From: Pseudomonadota bacterium
GTDB taxonomy: Bacteria > Pseudomonadota > Alphaproteobacteria > RF32 > CAG-239
DNA: 64,000 nt
Direction of reading: 5' to 3'
NCBI GenBank assembly: GCA_018362935.1
Contig: JAHALQ010000003.1
Span: forward strand, 62,001 to 126,000
Shown piece after piece: positions 42,950-52,790 of the stretch. A program made the position numbers and the translations under genes. A model generated the notes under the pieces. That model made no database searches. It saw only the letters and a list, made by a program, of their open reading frames with translations, and had not been told where the DNA came from. Positions within the stretch are counted from its first letter, which is position 1; each line of letters starts with the position of its first letter.

Positions 42950-44323
42950 TCAAATTTTCTTCCAGGTCGTACCCTGCGGCGTATCTTCAAGAATAATCCC
43001 CTGCTCTTTGAGCTTATTGCGGATTTCGTCGGCCAACGCCCAGTTCTTGTCTTTTTTGGCCTGAGCGCGGGCGGCTATCTGCGCCTCTATCCCGGCGGCC
43101 TCGTCGCTATTGCCGCCTTTGAACCACGCTTGCGGCGACTGGAACAGAATTCCGAGCAGACCGGCGCTACCAAGCAGCAGGCCTTTGTACTTTTCCTGTT
43201 CTTCTACGGTTTCGGCCTTATTAAGCAAGCCGACAATTTCATGCAGATAAGTCAGCGCCAGCGGGGTGTTCATATCATCGGCCAGCGCCTCGACGACGCG
43301 CTCGTCGGCCTGTGGTTCCGCCGTGACGGCTTCAACACGCAAAAGCGCGTTATAAAACTTATCCAACGTCGCCTTGGCCTGCGCCAGCCCCTCAAAGGTG
43401 AAGTTAAACGGCTGGTGGTAATGAGTGGTGAGGAACAGCAGGCGCAGCGCTTCGGCCGGCGCTTTTTCCAGCACTTCGTCTATGGTATAAAAATTGCCCA
43501 AGGATTTACTCATCTTGACACCGTCGACCATCAGCATGCCGCCGTGCACCCAATAATTGGCAAATTTGTCATTGGGATGCGCGCACATTGACTGGGCGCA
43601 TTCATTCTCATGGTGCGGAAAGATCAGATCGGAACCGCCGCCGTGAATATCAAAAGAATTGCCGAGCAGTTTGGAGCTCATCGCCGAGCATTCCAGGTGC
43701 CAGCCCGGACGGCCGTAGCCCCATGGGCTGTCCCAGCCCGGCTGGTCGGCGTCAGACGGCTTCCACAAGACAAAGTCGGCCGGATTTTTCTTATAATCGG
43801 CAACTTCAATACGCGCGCCGGCAAGCATTTCTTTCATCGAACGGCCGGACAAATAGCCATAGCCGGGCATGGAATCAACGTCAAACAAGACGTGACCTTC
43901 TGCTTCGTAAGCATGACCGTTTTGCAGCAGCAATTTTACCAGCTCAATCATCTCGTTGATATATTCTGTCGCGCGCGGGCGGTAATCCGGCGCCATGACG
44001 TTGAGCTTGGCCATATCGTCAACATACCACTGATAGGTCTGTTCGGTTATCTCGCGGATAGATTTGCCGGTTTCTTTATGCTTGTTCAAAATCTTATCGT
44101 CAACGTCGGTGATATTCGACACATAAGTGACGTGTTTTTCGCCGTAAACATGGCGCAGCAGTCGGTTTAAGACATCAAAAACCACCGGCGTTTTGGCATT
44201 GCCGAGATGAGCGCGGTCATAAACGGTCGGACCGCAGACATACATACGCACATTGGAAGCGTCAATCGGTTTGAATTCTTCTTTGCGGCGGTGCAGCGTG
44301 TTGAAAAGCGAAATTGTCGTCAT
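42950..44323 (-). CDS. cysS: Cysteinyl-tRNA synthetase
   Basis: 457 residues, class I synthetase. Zinc site and HIGH-type motif YVCGPTVYDRAHLGNAKT, further zinc cysteine/histidines in WHLECSAM and HHENECAQS, and KMSKS at VKMSKSLGNF. Charges tRNA-Cys with cysteine. The C-terminus is the usual anticodon-binding bundle (AAGIEAQIAARAQAKK). It follows gltX by 29 bp, so the two synthetases form an operon. Confidence 0.97.
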   Translation of the reverse strand: MTTISLFNTLHRRKEEFKPIDASNVRMYVCGPTVYDRAHLGNAKTPVVFDVLNRLLRHVYGEKHVTYVSNITDVDDKILNKHKETGKSIREITEQTYQWYVDDMAKLNVMAPDYRPRATEYINEMIELVKLLLQNGHAYEAEGHVLFDVDSMPGYGYLSGRSMKEMLAGARIEVADYKKNPADFVLWKPSDADQPGWDSPWGYGRPGWHLECSAMSSKLLGNSFDIHGGGSDLIFPHHENECAQSMCAHPNDKFANYWVHGGMLMVDGVKMSKSLGNFYTIDEVLEKAPAEALRLLFLTTHYHQPFNFTFEGLAQAKATLDKFYNALLRVEAVTAEPQADERVVEALADDMNTPLALTYLHEIVGLLNKAETVEEQEKYKGLLLGSAGLLGILFQSPQAWFKGGNSDEAAGIEAQIAARAQAKKDKNWALADEIRNKLKEQGIILEDTPQGTTWKKI

Positions 44324-44352
44324 TGTCTGTTGTCCTGTTGTTAATATTAAAA

Positions 44353-45675
44353 CTATGCTTCCTGTCCGAGCAGGCGGGCATAAGCCTTGGCGCGGCCGAT
44401 GAGCGGCAGCAAAATTTTAAGTTCGGGGCCGTTTTCAGCAGCGGTTAAGGCCTTACGAATCGGATGAAAAAGTTCTTTTCCTTTTTTGCCGGACTGTGCT
44501 TTAACTTCATTAAGCCACGCGTTGAACGTTTCGGCGTTCCACGGTTCCGGCGGCAAAAGCGAAGCGGCCAAGTCGGTTAGGGGCTTATCTTCAATTACCG
44601 GTTTAATTTTTTGATGGCAGATTTTTTCCCATTCTTCAATATCGGCAAGAACGGTTAAATTGCCTTTGACAGCGTCAAAAAAGGATTGGTCAACGCCGAC
44701 GCGCGGCGCGGCTGTTTCATATGGCATTGAACGGACATAGCGGGTGTTGAAGGCCTTAAGCTCTTCTTCGTCAAACTTCGGCTGCGAACGTCCGAGCTTA
44801 GTCAAATCCAGACTGTCCGCCAGCGTGTCCAAATCATAAAACGGCTCTATCGCCTCCGATGTTCCGAGTTTGGCCAGAAAAGAGCAGATTGCCATGGCTT
44901 CGACCCCTTCGGCGCGCAGTTCGCGGACACCCAGCGAACCGAGGCGTTTGGACAGTTTTCCTTCTTTTCCGGTCAAAAGCGGCAAATGCGCGAAAACCGG
45001 CAGCGGCGCGCCCAGGGCTTCAAACATCTGAACCTGCGAAGCGGTATTGGTAACATGGTCTTCGCCGCGGATAATATGGGTAATGCCGAAATCGGCGTCG
45101 TCAATGACCGACGGCAGGTGATACAAATAGCTTCCGTCTTCGCGGATGATAACCGGATCGGCAAGATTGGACGCGTCATATTTGCAGTGTCCGCGCACCA
45201 TGTCATCCCATTCGATGAGGCCGGGTTCCAATTTAAAACGGTAATGCGGCCGGCGCCCTTCGGCTTCGTAACGGGCGATATCTTCCGCGGTCAGGCTCAG
45301 TCCCTTACGGTCATAAATCGGCGGCAGCCCCTTGCTCATCAGGCGCTTGCGCATAACTTCCAGCTCTTCGGCGGTTTCATAGCAGGCATAGACCCTGCCC
45401 GCGGCTTTCAGTTTGGCGACAACCTCGTCATAACGCGCCATGCGGGTGGACTGGCGGGCTTCTTCATCCCACCTGAAACCAAGCCATTGCAGAATATCGC
45501 GCAAAGCGTCCTCATATTCCTTTTTGGAACGGACGACGTCGGTATCGTCAATCCGCAGCATAAACCGGCCGCCAAGCTTACGCGCCAGTAAATAATTGAA
45601 AACCGCCGTGCGGGTGTTGCCGATATGCATATAGCCGGTCGGGCTGGGCGCAAATCTGACTTTGATATTACTCAT
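44353..45675 (-). CDS. gltX: Glutamyl-tRNA synthetase (short alphaproteobacterial form)
   Basis: 440 residues, class I synthetase. HIGH-type motif PSPTGYMHIGNTRTA, then FMLRIDDTD, and KLSKR at the usual place. The helical C-terminus is short. Alphaproteobacteria usually carry two GltX proteins, one of which may prefer tRNA-Gln for the Gln amidotransferase route; sequence alone does not tell me which this is. The next gene downstream is cysS, 29 bp away. Confidence 0.95.
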   Translation of the reverse strand: MSNIKVRFAPSPTGYMHIGNTRTAVFNYLLARKLGGRFMLRIDDTDVVRSKKEYEDALRDILQWLGFRWDEEARQSTRMARYDEVVAKLKAAGRVYACYETAEELEVMRKRLMSKGLPPIYDRKGLSLTAEDIARYEAEGRRPHYRFKLEPGLIEWDDMVRGHCKYDASNLADPVIIREDGSYLYHLPSVIDDADFGITHIIRGEDHVTNTASQVQMFEALGAPLPVFAHLPLLTGKEGKLSKRLGSLGVRELRAEGVEAMAICSFLAKLGTSEAIEPFYDLDTLADSLDLTKLGRSQPKFDEEELKAFNTRYVRSMPYETAAPRVGVDQSFFDAVKGNLTVLADIEEWEKICHQKIKPVIEDKPLTDLAASLLPPEPWNAETFNAWLNEVKAQSGKKGKELFHPIRKALTAAENGPELKILLPLIGRAKAYARLLGQEA

Positions 45676-45758
45676 AAATTAAAGCCTATACAGAAGTTTG
45701 AAAACCAGTCTTGGATATTATAAGGTTTATCGCATAAATTCAAGGATATTTTATACGT

Positions 45759-46418
45759 TTATTGCTCCGAAAGCCCTATTTTCCCCTGATTGCTGCGTTC
45801 AAGCGAATAAGTCATGGTTTCAAAATCTTCAAGGAACCATTCAATCTCGCCGTCAAGCTCGGCCAGCTGCGTATAGAACTTTCCGCGCAAAGACAATATC
45901 AGGCTGCTTTCGGCAAATTTGATATCGACCAGCTGAATCTTTCCGCCGTTGTCATGAAGGCGGAACTGCAATAAAAAGTCCTGCGGCCCGCTGTTGGCGT
46001 CAAGCGTTACGGTCACCGTGGCAGACACCGTCGTAAAACCGTTTTCTTCAATGGCGCTGCCGACCGCATAGGTCAGGCTGTTGACGAAATCCAACGGAAA
46101 ACTCTTATAAGTCGCCAAAGCATATCTTTTGAAAATGCCGCGGTAAATGTTCTGCTGTTGCGGCGTCATCAGGCGCCAGTATTTGCCCATGACGAATTTG
46201 GAAACATAATCCAAATCGACAAAGCGGATAAACAAGTCGTCCAACTTGGCAAACCGTTCCGACAAATCCGGCTCGCGAAAAGTTTCCAGCAGCAAACGCC
46301 CGTTTTTATCCGCCCACTCGCGCGCGGCGTCCGGCGCAACAGAAGCCGCCCGCGCGGAAAACGCGCCAAGCGCAAGCAAAAGGACGATAATAACTCGCAA
46401 AAAAAGATTACTTTTCAT
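45759..46418 (-). CDS. mlaC: MlaC family phospholipid-binding protein
   Basis: 219 residues with a signal peptide (VIIVLLLALGAFSARAA). Family blocks DLFIRFVDLDYVSKFVMGKYWR, LMTPQQQNIYRGIFKRYALATY and the beta-sheet end (FLLQFRLHDNGGKIQLVDIKFAESSL, split by hydrophobic strands) match MlaC, which ferries phospholipids between the outer and inner membrane. No other Mla gene is adjacent, so the ABC part would be elsewhere. Start has AAGG eight bases upstream. A toluene-tolerance Ttg2D-type name is equivalent. Confidence 0.88.
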   Translation of the reverse strand: MKSNLFLRVIIVLLLALGAFSARAASVAPDAAREWADKNGRLLLETFREPDLSERFAKLDDLFIRFVDLDYVSKFVMGKYWRLMTPQQQNIYRGIFKRYALATYKSFPLDFVNSLTYAVGSAIEENGFTTVSATVTVTLDANSGPQDFLLQFRLHDNGGKIQLVDIKFAESSLILSLRGKFYTQLAELDGEIEWFLEDFETMTYSLERSNQGKIGLSEQ

Positions 46419-46474
46419 AAATTTTGCCTTATAGTAGACGTTATGATTTAGTTTAACAGAAATTGGTTAACAAA

Positions 46475-47497
46475 ATGAAACTGAACGCGATTTTTTTGGG
46501 GTTATTCTGCTGCCTGCTCAGCTTTCCGGCCGATGCGGCCGACGCCGGGCTGCGCTATATCAAAACCCGCGGCAAAGTTATCTGCGGCACCGACACCACC
46601 TCCAAAACCTTTGCTTTTACCGATGAAGAAAAAATCCGCCGCGGCATTGACGCCGACATATGCCGAATGTTTGCGCTGGCCGTTTTCGGCGACAGCGAAA
46701 GCTTTGTCCTCAGAAATATACCGGCCAACAGAATCTATCCGGCGCTGGCAAACAATAAAATCGACATTATGCTCGGCAACACAAGCGCTTCGGCACAGAC
46801 TGAAATCGGAACCAACATCAGCCCGATTGACATTTTGTATTACGACAAACAGGTTTTTGCCATGAGTACTCCGGAAACGCCCCCTTCTTCCATGGAAGAA
46901 TTTCGCGGCGCCAAAGTCTGCGTCTTGCAACACTCGCCTTATGAAGAAAACCTGCGCGCTTACAACCACCGCTTCGGGCTGGAATTCAAAATTCTGCCGT
47001 TTGCAACTTCCACCGCTCTGCGCGAGGCATTCTACCTTAACCGCTGCGACTTGATTACGGGCAGCCAGATTTATCTGCGCGGGCTGGCCGCAGCGCCCGT
47101 TGCCAAAAACACCAAAATTTCCATTCTTCCCGAAGAAATTTCGGTTTTGCCGGTATACGCCTATGCCGACCGCGGCAACCCAACGCTCAAAACTATTGCC
47201 AAATGGATTATCAACGCCCCAAAACTCGCCGAAGCCCACGAGATTACTTCCAAAAACATTGACGGCGTCATCGGCGTGCGCGACTCATCAATCGCCAACC
47301 TGCTCGGCATAAACGGCGGATTATGGAAAAAATTCGGACTGCAGCCGACGTGGGCCAAACAGTATATTGCGCAGTACGGCAATTACGGCGAAGTTTATGA
47401 ACGCAACATCGGCAAAGATTCGGTTCTGAAAATTGAACGCGACAAGAACTACCTGTGGGATCGCGGCGGAATGATTGCCTCACAGCCGTTTATCTGA
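46475..47497 (+). CDS. Amino-acid type periplasmic solute-binding protein
   Basis: 340 residues from ATG 46475. Signal peptide (AIFLGLFCCLLSFPADA), then a class II periplasmic fold: IKTRGKVICGTDTTSKTFAF, IDADICRMFALAVFGD, DIMLGNTSASAQTEIGTNISPI and VCVLQHSPYEENL. The pattern resembles AapJ-like general L-amino-acid binding proteins. No permease or ATPase gene lies next to it, so it is an orphan, or serves a distant transporter. Its stop directly abuts the stop of the convergent esterase gene. Confidence 0.85.
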   Translation: MKLNAIFLGLFCCLLSFPADAADAGLRYIKTRGKVICGTDTTSKTFAFTDEEKIRRGIDADICRMFALAVFGDSESFVLRNIPANRIYPALANNKIDIMLGNTSASAQTEIGTNISPIDILYYDKQVFAMSTPETPPSSMEEFRGAKVCVLQHSPYEENLRAYNHRFGLEFKILPFATSTALREAFYLNRCDLITGSQIYLRGLAAAPVAKNTKISILPEEISVLPVYAYADRGNPTLKTIAKWIINAPKLAEAHEITSKNIDGVIGVRDSSIANLLGINGGLWKKFGLQPTWAKQYIAQYGNYGEVYERNIGKDSVLKIERDKNYLWDRGGMIASQPFI

Positions 47498-48187
47498 TTA
47501 AAAATGCTTTTTGATAAAATCCGACGCGGTGCGCAAGCCCTCGGCGTTTAATTCATGGTCGCCGTGGTTAAAAATATAAGTCTGAACCTTACAGCCGAGG
47601 TTCTGAAGCTGCTCCTGCGTAAAATCAAGAGCTTCGGGACGCAGCGACTTGTCAGATTTGCCATGAATAAGCAGGGCGTCCGGACAATTTTTGGCGTGTT
47701 TCAAAACATATTGGTAACCGGCGAGAATACCGCTGAAGCTGACCAGCCCCGAAATCTTGCGCGGCCCCATCAAAGCGGTGTACAACGCCACCATTGCCCC
47801 CTGCGAAAAACCGCAGAGAATCAAATCTTTATAATCAAGGTTATATTCGGAAAGCGTCTGCTCGATATAGGGCTGCAAGTATTGATAGGTTTCTTCAAGC
47901 CCGAGGGCCATACGGTCATAATAACGCAGAAAGTCATCAAAAGTTTTGACATCGCGCCGCTCATAATGCGGATCGAAACGATACATTGAATACCATTGCC
48001 TCATCCCTTTGCCGACTTCACATTTATACGGCGCCTGGGGAATGTGCAAGGCATAATCCTGCAAATTCTCACGAAACGGAAGCAGTTTGGCATCCAAAGC
48101 GGAACAGTCATCCAAATAGCCGTGCAAAAATACAATCAGCTTTTTGGGGACGCCCCGGACATGCGCGATTTCTTCGTGAATCATCAT
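47498..48187 (-). CDS. Phospholipase/carboxylesterase family hydrolase
   Basis: 229 residues from ATG 48187 (GAGGG six bases upstream; 48184 is an equally possible start). Alpha/beta hydrolase with KLIVFLHGYLDD near the start, nucleophile elbow CGFSQGAMVALY, aspartate in LIHGKSDKSL and histidine in FNHGDHELN, the order of the phospholipase/carboxylesterase (YpfH-like) family. No signal peptide is present, so it is cytoplasmic. Substrate not known. Confidence 0.88.
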   Translation of the reverse strand: MMIHEEIAHVRGVPKKLIVFLHGYLDDCSALDAKLLPFRENLQDYALHIPQAPYKCEVGKGMRQWYSMYRFDPHYERRDVKTFDDFLRYYDRMALGLEETYQYLQPYIEQTLSEYNLDYKDLILCGFSQGAMVALYTALMGPRKISGLVSFSGILAGYQYVLKHAKNCPDALLIHGKSDKSLRPEALDFTQEQLQNLGCKVQTYIFNHGDHELNAEGLRTASDFIKKHF

Positions 48188-48240
48188 TTCAACCCTCAAT
48201 CGTTCGTTTTTCTTAATAACGGAAATATCTAAATAAAACG

Positions 48241-48720
48241 TTACCAGAGAAACATTTTTTCAAGATTGTCAACCACTTTCGCGGCAGGAAGCTGAAAATC
48301 CAGACAGGGCAGCCCGTTAAGGATACACCGCTGCCGCTGTGCCTCGTACCGGCAATACGGCGTTTCAAAATATTGCAGATAAACCAGGCTGTCGTCTATA
48401 TGCAAGTCAATATTCCAGGCCTTGCAGTATTTGGCTTTGGCGCTGTCCCACAATTTGTCATCAATATGAAAGCCCCCGTCACCGGCATATTCGACCATCC
48501 CCAGCCCCTCATAATGGTCAAGGATGGCAAATGACTGGGTATAACAAAATTTCATTTTCTCCAATGTCTGCGTTATTGTTTCGCAGGGGCCGCCGGTGAT
48601 GATATGAACTTCATGGCCGCGGCGTATCAATTCACAAGCCAATTCCTTGAAATACAGCGGATTTTGATTTATCACACCGTGAAAATCCATACCGATTTTA
48701 AGATGTTTTCGTTTATTCAT
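48241..48720 (-). CDS. HAD-like hydrolase-family protein
   Basis: 159 residues from ATG 48720, overlapping the stop of the AsmA/YhdP-like gene by eight bases. The motif GMDFHGVINQNP is a HAD motif I (D-x-H/D), VHIITGGP is motif II, and FHIDDKLWDS and LHIDDSL match motif IV-like acids. It is compact with no cap insertion. Such proteins are often 5'-nucleotidase-like or DNA/RNA 3'-phosphatases, but the substrate is not clear. Translation is coupled to the upstream gene. Confidence 0.75.
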   Translation of the reverse strand: MNKRKHLKIGMDFHGVINQNPLYFKELACELIRRGHEVHIITGGPCETITQTLEKMKFCYTQSFAILDHYEGLGMVEYAGDGGFHIDDKLWDSAKAKYCKAWNIDLHIDDSLVYLQYFETPYCRYEAQRQRCILNGLPCLDFQLPAAKVVDNLEKMFLW

Positions 48721-51700
48721 CCTGTTTTCCAAAGGTCGAGTTAACCAGCTCTTTTAATGAATTCGGGCTGAGGGCAGAGAGCGGGTTAAATCCGATATCC
48801 GGATCATCAACATCGCCCCGGATGGTATAGGTTGCCGCGAAGACCGTGCCGTCCTTGCCGCTCAACAGGCCGCCGACCAGCGGTATGCTGCCGATAAAAG
48901 TATTCAGCCCGTATGCCGGGGCAATCATCCCCTTAATATCAAAATCCTGATACTTCATTGAATAAGTGCCGCTGCCGCTGATGCCGACGACGTTGCCAAA
49001 CGCGCGCCCTTCTTTGACCTTGAGCATTTTTCCGGCGTATTCAAACGGCGCGTCAAAATGCGAAAAGGCAATCCCCTCCCCGGTCAACAGATTAACCATG
49101 CCGGTCAGGGAAGCAACGGTAAGCAGTTTGGCAAAAACCGGCGTGTTGTATACGTTAAAATCACGGATTTTCGCATGCCCGACAAAGGTTTTGTCGGCAT
49201 TGCGCTTGGCGTTAATACTCAGCCGGCCGCCGCGCATGTTATCATATAAGCGCAAAAATTTTAATGTCGAGCCGGCATCGTTACTTTCAATTGTCAGAAG
49301 ATATTCTTTTTTGGGACGCGGCACATAATCCAGCTTGAGGTTGGACATACGCCCGTTTTTGCGCGAGGAGGCAAAATTGCCGATCAGGTGCATTTCTTCC
49401 ACGCCGACGCCCTTTCTCAGCTTTGCCGTACCGGCAAAATGGCGGATAGCCACGTCATTGTTTGTCCACAAACTGTCAACTGCAATATTAATATCCGTAT
49501 TGCTGACATCCTCCCAATCATCTTTTTCGTCTTTTTTACCGCGGTTAAGCGCGTCGCTGAGGCGCATCTGGCGTCGGCGTTCTTTGTCAGCCTTTATTTC
49601 GTCTTTGTCTTTATTAAAGAAATCTGCCAGATTATAACTTTTTCCGGAAACGGCGATTTTGACTTTGTCCTGCCGTCCGCCCGCCATTTCAATTCTTGCC
49701 CGGGCATCCGTATTGGGACCTTTGATATCGGTTACATCAATCAGTCGGACATTTCCTCCGGCGTCTAAATCTATCTTTCCCCGGAGGCTGAAATTCGGTT
49801 TGGAAAGCGAAAAAGACGGAATGGAAACCACTTTGCTGCCTTTGAGCAAAATTTTGCTGCTGATAACCCCCTCAACACCGGCCTTTTTCTTGAATCCGAG
49901 GAAAGAGTAGTCAATATTTGCCCCTTGCAGATTACCGTCAATATCAATCTCCATCTGGTCGCCCTTATACGCGGTTATGGTCGCCAGCGTCGGAATGGAG
50001 CCGCGGATATACGGAGCGCTCAGTGCCGGAAAATCAATGCCGGCCTTCTGCTTGAGATTGGCGTCAAAATTAAAACTCAGCTGATAGCGGCGCAGATAGT
50101 CTTTGCTGGCAAAATTTTCATTCCATTTCAGATTGAGCGGAATACCGTCAAAACTGGCTACGCCGGCAACCTCCATTCCCTGATTGGTAACGGTCATGTT
50201 CAGGCGATTGGCCTCTATGGTTTTGCCGTCCACAATTCCGCTGATTGACACGTCGTTTATGCCGGCGGCAATATCCACCTTAACCTCATGGGGCGCAAGA
50301 TTTTTTTTCAGCTCCAGTTCCAGTCCGAGCCTGATGTCGGCGCTGCCCCTGATGCTGTCCGGACTGATGCCCATCTGCGACGTAAAACCAAGCGGCGGAT
50401 TGTCTATCAACCGCAGAATATCCGGTATGCCGCCCGAGCCTTCAATATTGATTTTGGCAAAGTTATCATTCTTGTCCAAATCATACAGCTCAACATAGCC
50501 CTTGTTCAAAATAACATCGGCGGAAACACCCTTGTCAAAATACATTTGCAGTTTGTCTTTGAAGAAATCGACATGTCCGTAAATATTGGTAACTTTGGGC
50601 ATGCCTGTCAGATAGTCAAGGCTGACGCCTTCGGCATACGCCGTTCCTTTGAGATCGGCAAAGATTAGCTTGCCGCTTTTTTTGTCCGCGGCAAAATCAA
50701 AACGGAATTCGGCATTTTTGATTTTTCCCGCCGACAGGCTGGAACGGCACCAAGTCCAGGCATTGTTGGCGACAAACTGCGGCCAATAGGTATACAGGCG
50801 GTCGGTTTCCATTTCTTTGACCTTTGCGGTCAGGGACAATTGCAGGTTTTTCAGCGAAGACCTGAGAAGATAATCTTTCAGCCCGCTGGCTTCCAGCCCA
50901 AGCTGCGCCTGCTGGCCGTCAAGCTCAACCACCGCGTCTTTAATGCTGATCTTGTCAAGGCCGCCGGAAATTTCCCCTTTCAGCACAACAGAACTGATTT
51001 TGTAATCCTGCGCCGCGTCATCGGTCAAATTAACAACGCCGTTGCCGCCTTCGAGCGCAAACTGGATATTTTCTATTGACGTATCGACGCTTTTCAGCAA
51101 ATTGTTTTTATTTTTTACGACTTCATCCAGATTTACCAAAGCCTCAATTTTGCCGTTCAGCGGTATGTTTATCTTGTAAGCGCCGCTGTGTTCGGCCGAG
51201 GTCAGAAATTCCAGCAAATCTGCCGGAATGATGTCGGAAAAATAAAATTGCAGAGCGACCTTGTTTACAATCGGGCGATAGACCAGTTCCATGCCGACGG
51301 ACGCCGGCTGTCCGTTAAATTTCAAACCGGCCTGAACCGAAGTTGACAGCTGGGTCAAACCGCGGTCAAAACGGTAATTCACATCGGACAATACCCATTT
51401 TTTGCCTAAATCGACCTCATGAAATTCAACCGAAGCATCTTCGATATTGATGCTGTTTATGTAACTCTCGGGGTAAGAATTATCTTCGGAATTGAAGCGC
51501 TCCAGAAAATCCTGCATAATGTCAAAGTAGTATTCGGCTTTCTTCTGGCTGATGTTTTCCGGCTGTTCTTTTTTTGAACCGTAATCCGTAAATATGTAAA
51601 CCGCAGGCTTTGCAATCTCAATGGAACTCGGCGCCACAACGCCGTGGAGAAGCGCTTTGATACTGAAAGAAACTGACGTTTTGGGCGCATTGATAACAAT

Positions 51701-51973
51701 TCCGCCGTCGGCTTTTTTATAGACCACGTTATTGGCAATAATCCGCAGCGGCTTGATTGAACGAACCAATTCCAGATTTACGGAATCCAACGTGACCTGA
51801 TATTCAGTGTCGTCATGGTTGAGCGCCTTTATAATATACGGTTTGAGAAACGGAACGGCAATCGAGCCGCGGTACAGCTGCCAGACAAACATCAGCAGCA
51901 TTACCAGAAAGATAACGCCGATGAAATCAAACAGCTTGCGCAGTTTATATGTCTTATTGTCGAGTTTTTTCAT
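48713..51973 (-). CDS. AsmA/YhdP-like (DUF3971) envelope protein
   Basis: 1086 residues. One N-terminal membrane helix (FIGVIFLVMLLMFVW) then a very long periplasmic region rich in beta strands, with DUF3971-like content (VDFFKDKLQMYFDKGV, QGMEVAGVASFDGIPLNLKW) and a C-terminal AsmA-like domain (LLTVASLTGMVNLLTGEGIAF, FGNVVGISGSGTYS, FIGSIPLVGGLLSG). The architecture matches YhdP, one of the bridge-like proteins that move phospholipids to the outer membrane. It overlaps the hydrolase gene upstream and the HAD-like gene downstream. Confidence 0.85.
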   Translation of the reverse strand: MKKLDNKTYKLRKLFDFIGVIFLVMLLMFVWQLYRGSIAVPFLKPYIIKALNHDDTEYQVTLDSVNLELVRSIKPLRIIANNVVYKKADGGIVINAPKTSVSFSIKALLHGVVAPSSIEIAKPAVYIFTDYGSKKEQPENISQKKAEYYFDIMQDFLERFNSEDNSYPESYINSINIEDASVEFHEVDLGKKWVLSDVNYRFDRGLTQLSTSVQAGLKFNGQPASVGMELVYRPIVNKVALQFYFSDIIPADLLEFLTSAEHSGAYKINIPLNGKIEALVNLDEVVKNKNNLLKSVDTSIENIQFALEGGNGVVNLTDDAAQDYKISSVVLKGEISGGLDKISIKDAVVELDGQQAQLGLEASGLKDYLLRSSLKNLQLSLTAKVKEMETDRLYTYWPQFVANNAWTWCRSSLSAGKIKNAEFRFDFAADKKSGKLIFADLKGTAYAEGVSLDYLTGMPKVTNIYGHVDFFKDKLQMYFDKGVSADVILNKGYVELYDLDKNDNFAKINIEGSGGIPDILRLIDNPPLGFTSQMGISPDSIRGSADIRLGLELELKKNLAPHEVKVDIAAGINDVSISGIVDGKTIEANRLNMTVTNQGMEVAGVASFDGIPLNLKWNENFASKDYLRRYQLSFNFDANLKQKAGIDFPALSAPYIRGSIPTLATITAYKGDQMEIDIDGNLQGANIDYSFLGFKKKAGVEGVISSKILLKGSKVVSIPSFSLSKPNFSLRGKIDLDAGGNVRLIDVTDIKGPNTDARARIEMAGGRQDKVKIAVSGKSYNLADFFNKDKDEIKADKERRRQMRLSDALNRGKKDEKDDWEDVSNTDINIAVDSLWTNNDVAIRHFAGTAKLRKGVGVEEMHLIGNFASSRKNGRMSNLKLDYVPRPKKEYLLTIESNDAGSTLKFLRLYDNMRGGRLSINAKRNADKTFVGHAKIRDFNVYNTPVFAKLLTVASLTGMVNLLTGEGIAFSHFDAPFEYAGKMLKVKEGRAFGNVVGISGSGTYSMKYQDFDIKGMIAPAYGLNTFIGSIPLVGGLLSGKDGTVFAATYTIRGDVDDPDIGFNPLSALSPNSLKELVNSTFGKQDE

Positions 51974-52790
51974 TATTCTCCAACCAGACTAATATATCCT
52001 TATAGTTTTCAGAATCAAACAAATTGCTGTGGCTGCCGTGCTCATATATTATCAATTCTTTCGGTTCGGCAGCTTCGGCAAAAAGATTTTGCGCCAGTTC
52101 GACAGGCACGACACGGTCTTTCCCGGCGCCCATCACCAGCAGCGGCGTTTTTACGGCGGCAATATTTTTCTGATTTTCATATTTGTCGCGAATTATCAAA
52201 TCGAGCGGCAGCGGAAACCAAACCCTTTTCCGGACGACGTTTATCAGGCTGTCAAACGGCACTTCGAGTATAAGCCCCGCAAACGGCTGCTTTTTGCCAG
52301 CCTCAGCCGCCGCGTAAGTCGCGGTATAAGAGCCAAGCGACATTCCGTAAAGGACAATGCGCCGGTTGGAATATCCCAGACGGCGCAGTTTTTTGAGCGC
52401 GGCGCGGGTGTCCATTTCCAGACCGGGCTGGGTAATTTTTCCCTCAATACCGCCAAAACCGCGGTATTCCGGCAAAAAGACACCGTAACCTTCTTTTACC
52501 AGCGGTATCAGCTTATGATAAAACCCTTCGATATTATAAGAGTTGCCGTGCAGAAACACAACAACCGGCTTGCCTTCCCGCGGTTTGACATACCAGGCAT
52601 AAAGCGGCGTGCCGTCTTCCGCTTTATAATAGACTTCCTGCGCCGGGAATCCGGGGTGCTCGGGCAAAACGCTTTTCTGCATTGAAGGATTATAAAAAAA
52701 CAGCTGCGGCTTATAATATACTGTCAGGCAAAAGGCGGCATAAACACACGCAAAAATTCCAACCAGCTTATACATAGCCTTTTTAGTCAT
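51954..52790 (-). CDS. Membrane-anchored alpha/beta hydrolase (BEM46-like)
   Basis: 278 residues with one N-terminal hydrophobic helix (LVGIFACVYAAFCLTVYY). Hydrolase motifs: VVVFLHGNSYNI, nucleophile elbow YGMSLGSYTATY, aspartate in MGAGKDRVVPV and histidine in YEHGSHSNLFD. It resembles the BEM46/YqiA-like group. It overlaps prfB upstream by eight bases and the YhdP-like gene downstream by 20 bases, so it is coupled to both. The substrate is unknown; a phospholipid or acyl chain is a guess from context. Confidence 0.85.
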   Translation of the reverse strand: MTKKAMYKLVGIFACVYAAFCLTVYYKPQLFFYNPSMQKSVLPEHPGFPAQEVYYKAEDGTPLYAWYVKPREGKPVVVFLHGNSYNIEGFYHKLIPLVKEGYGVFLPEYRGFGGIEGKITQPGLEMDTRAALKKLRRLGYSNRRIVLYGMSLGSYTATYAAAEAGKKQPFAGLILEVPFDSLINVVRKRVWFPLPLDLIIRDKYENQKNIAAVKTPLLVMGAGKDRVVPVELAQNLFAEAAEPKELIIYEHGSHSNLFDSENYKDILVWLENNEKTRQ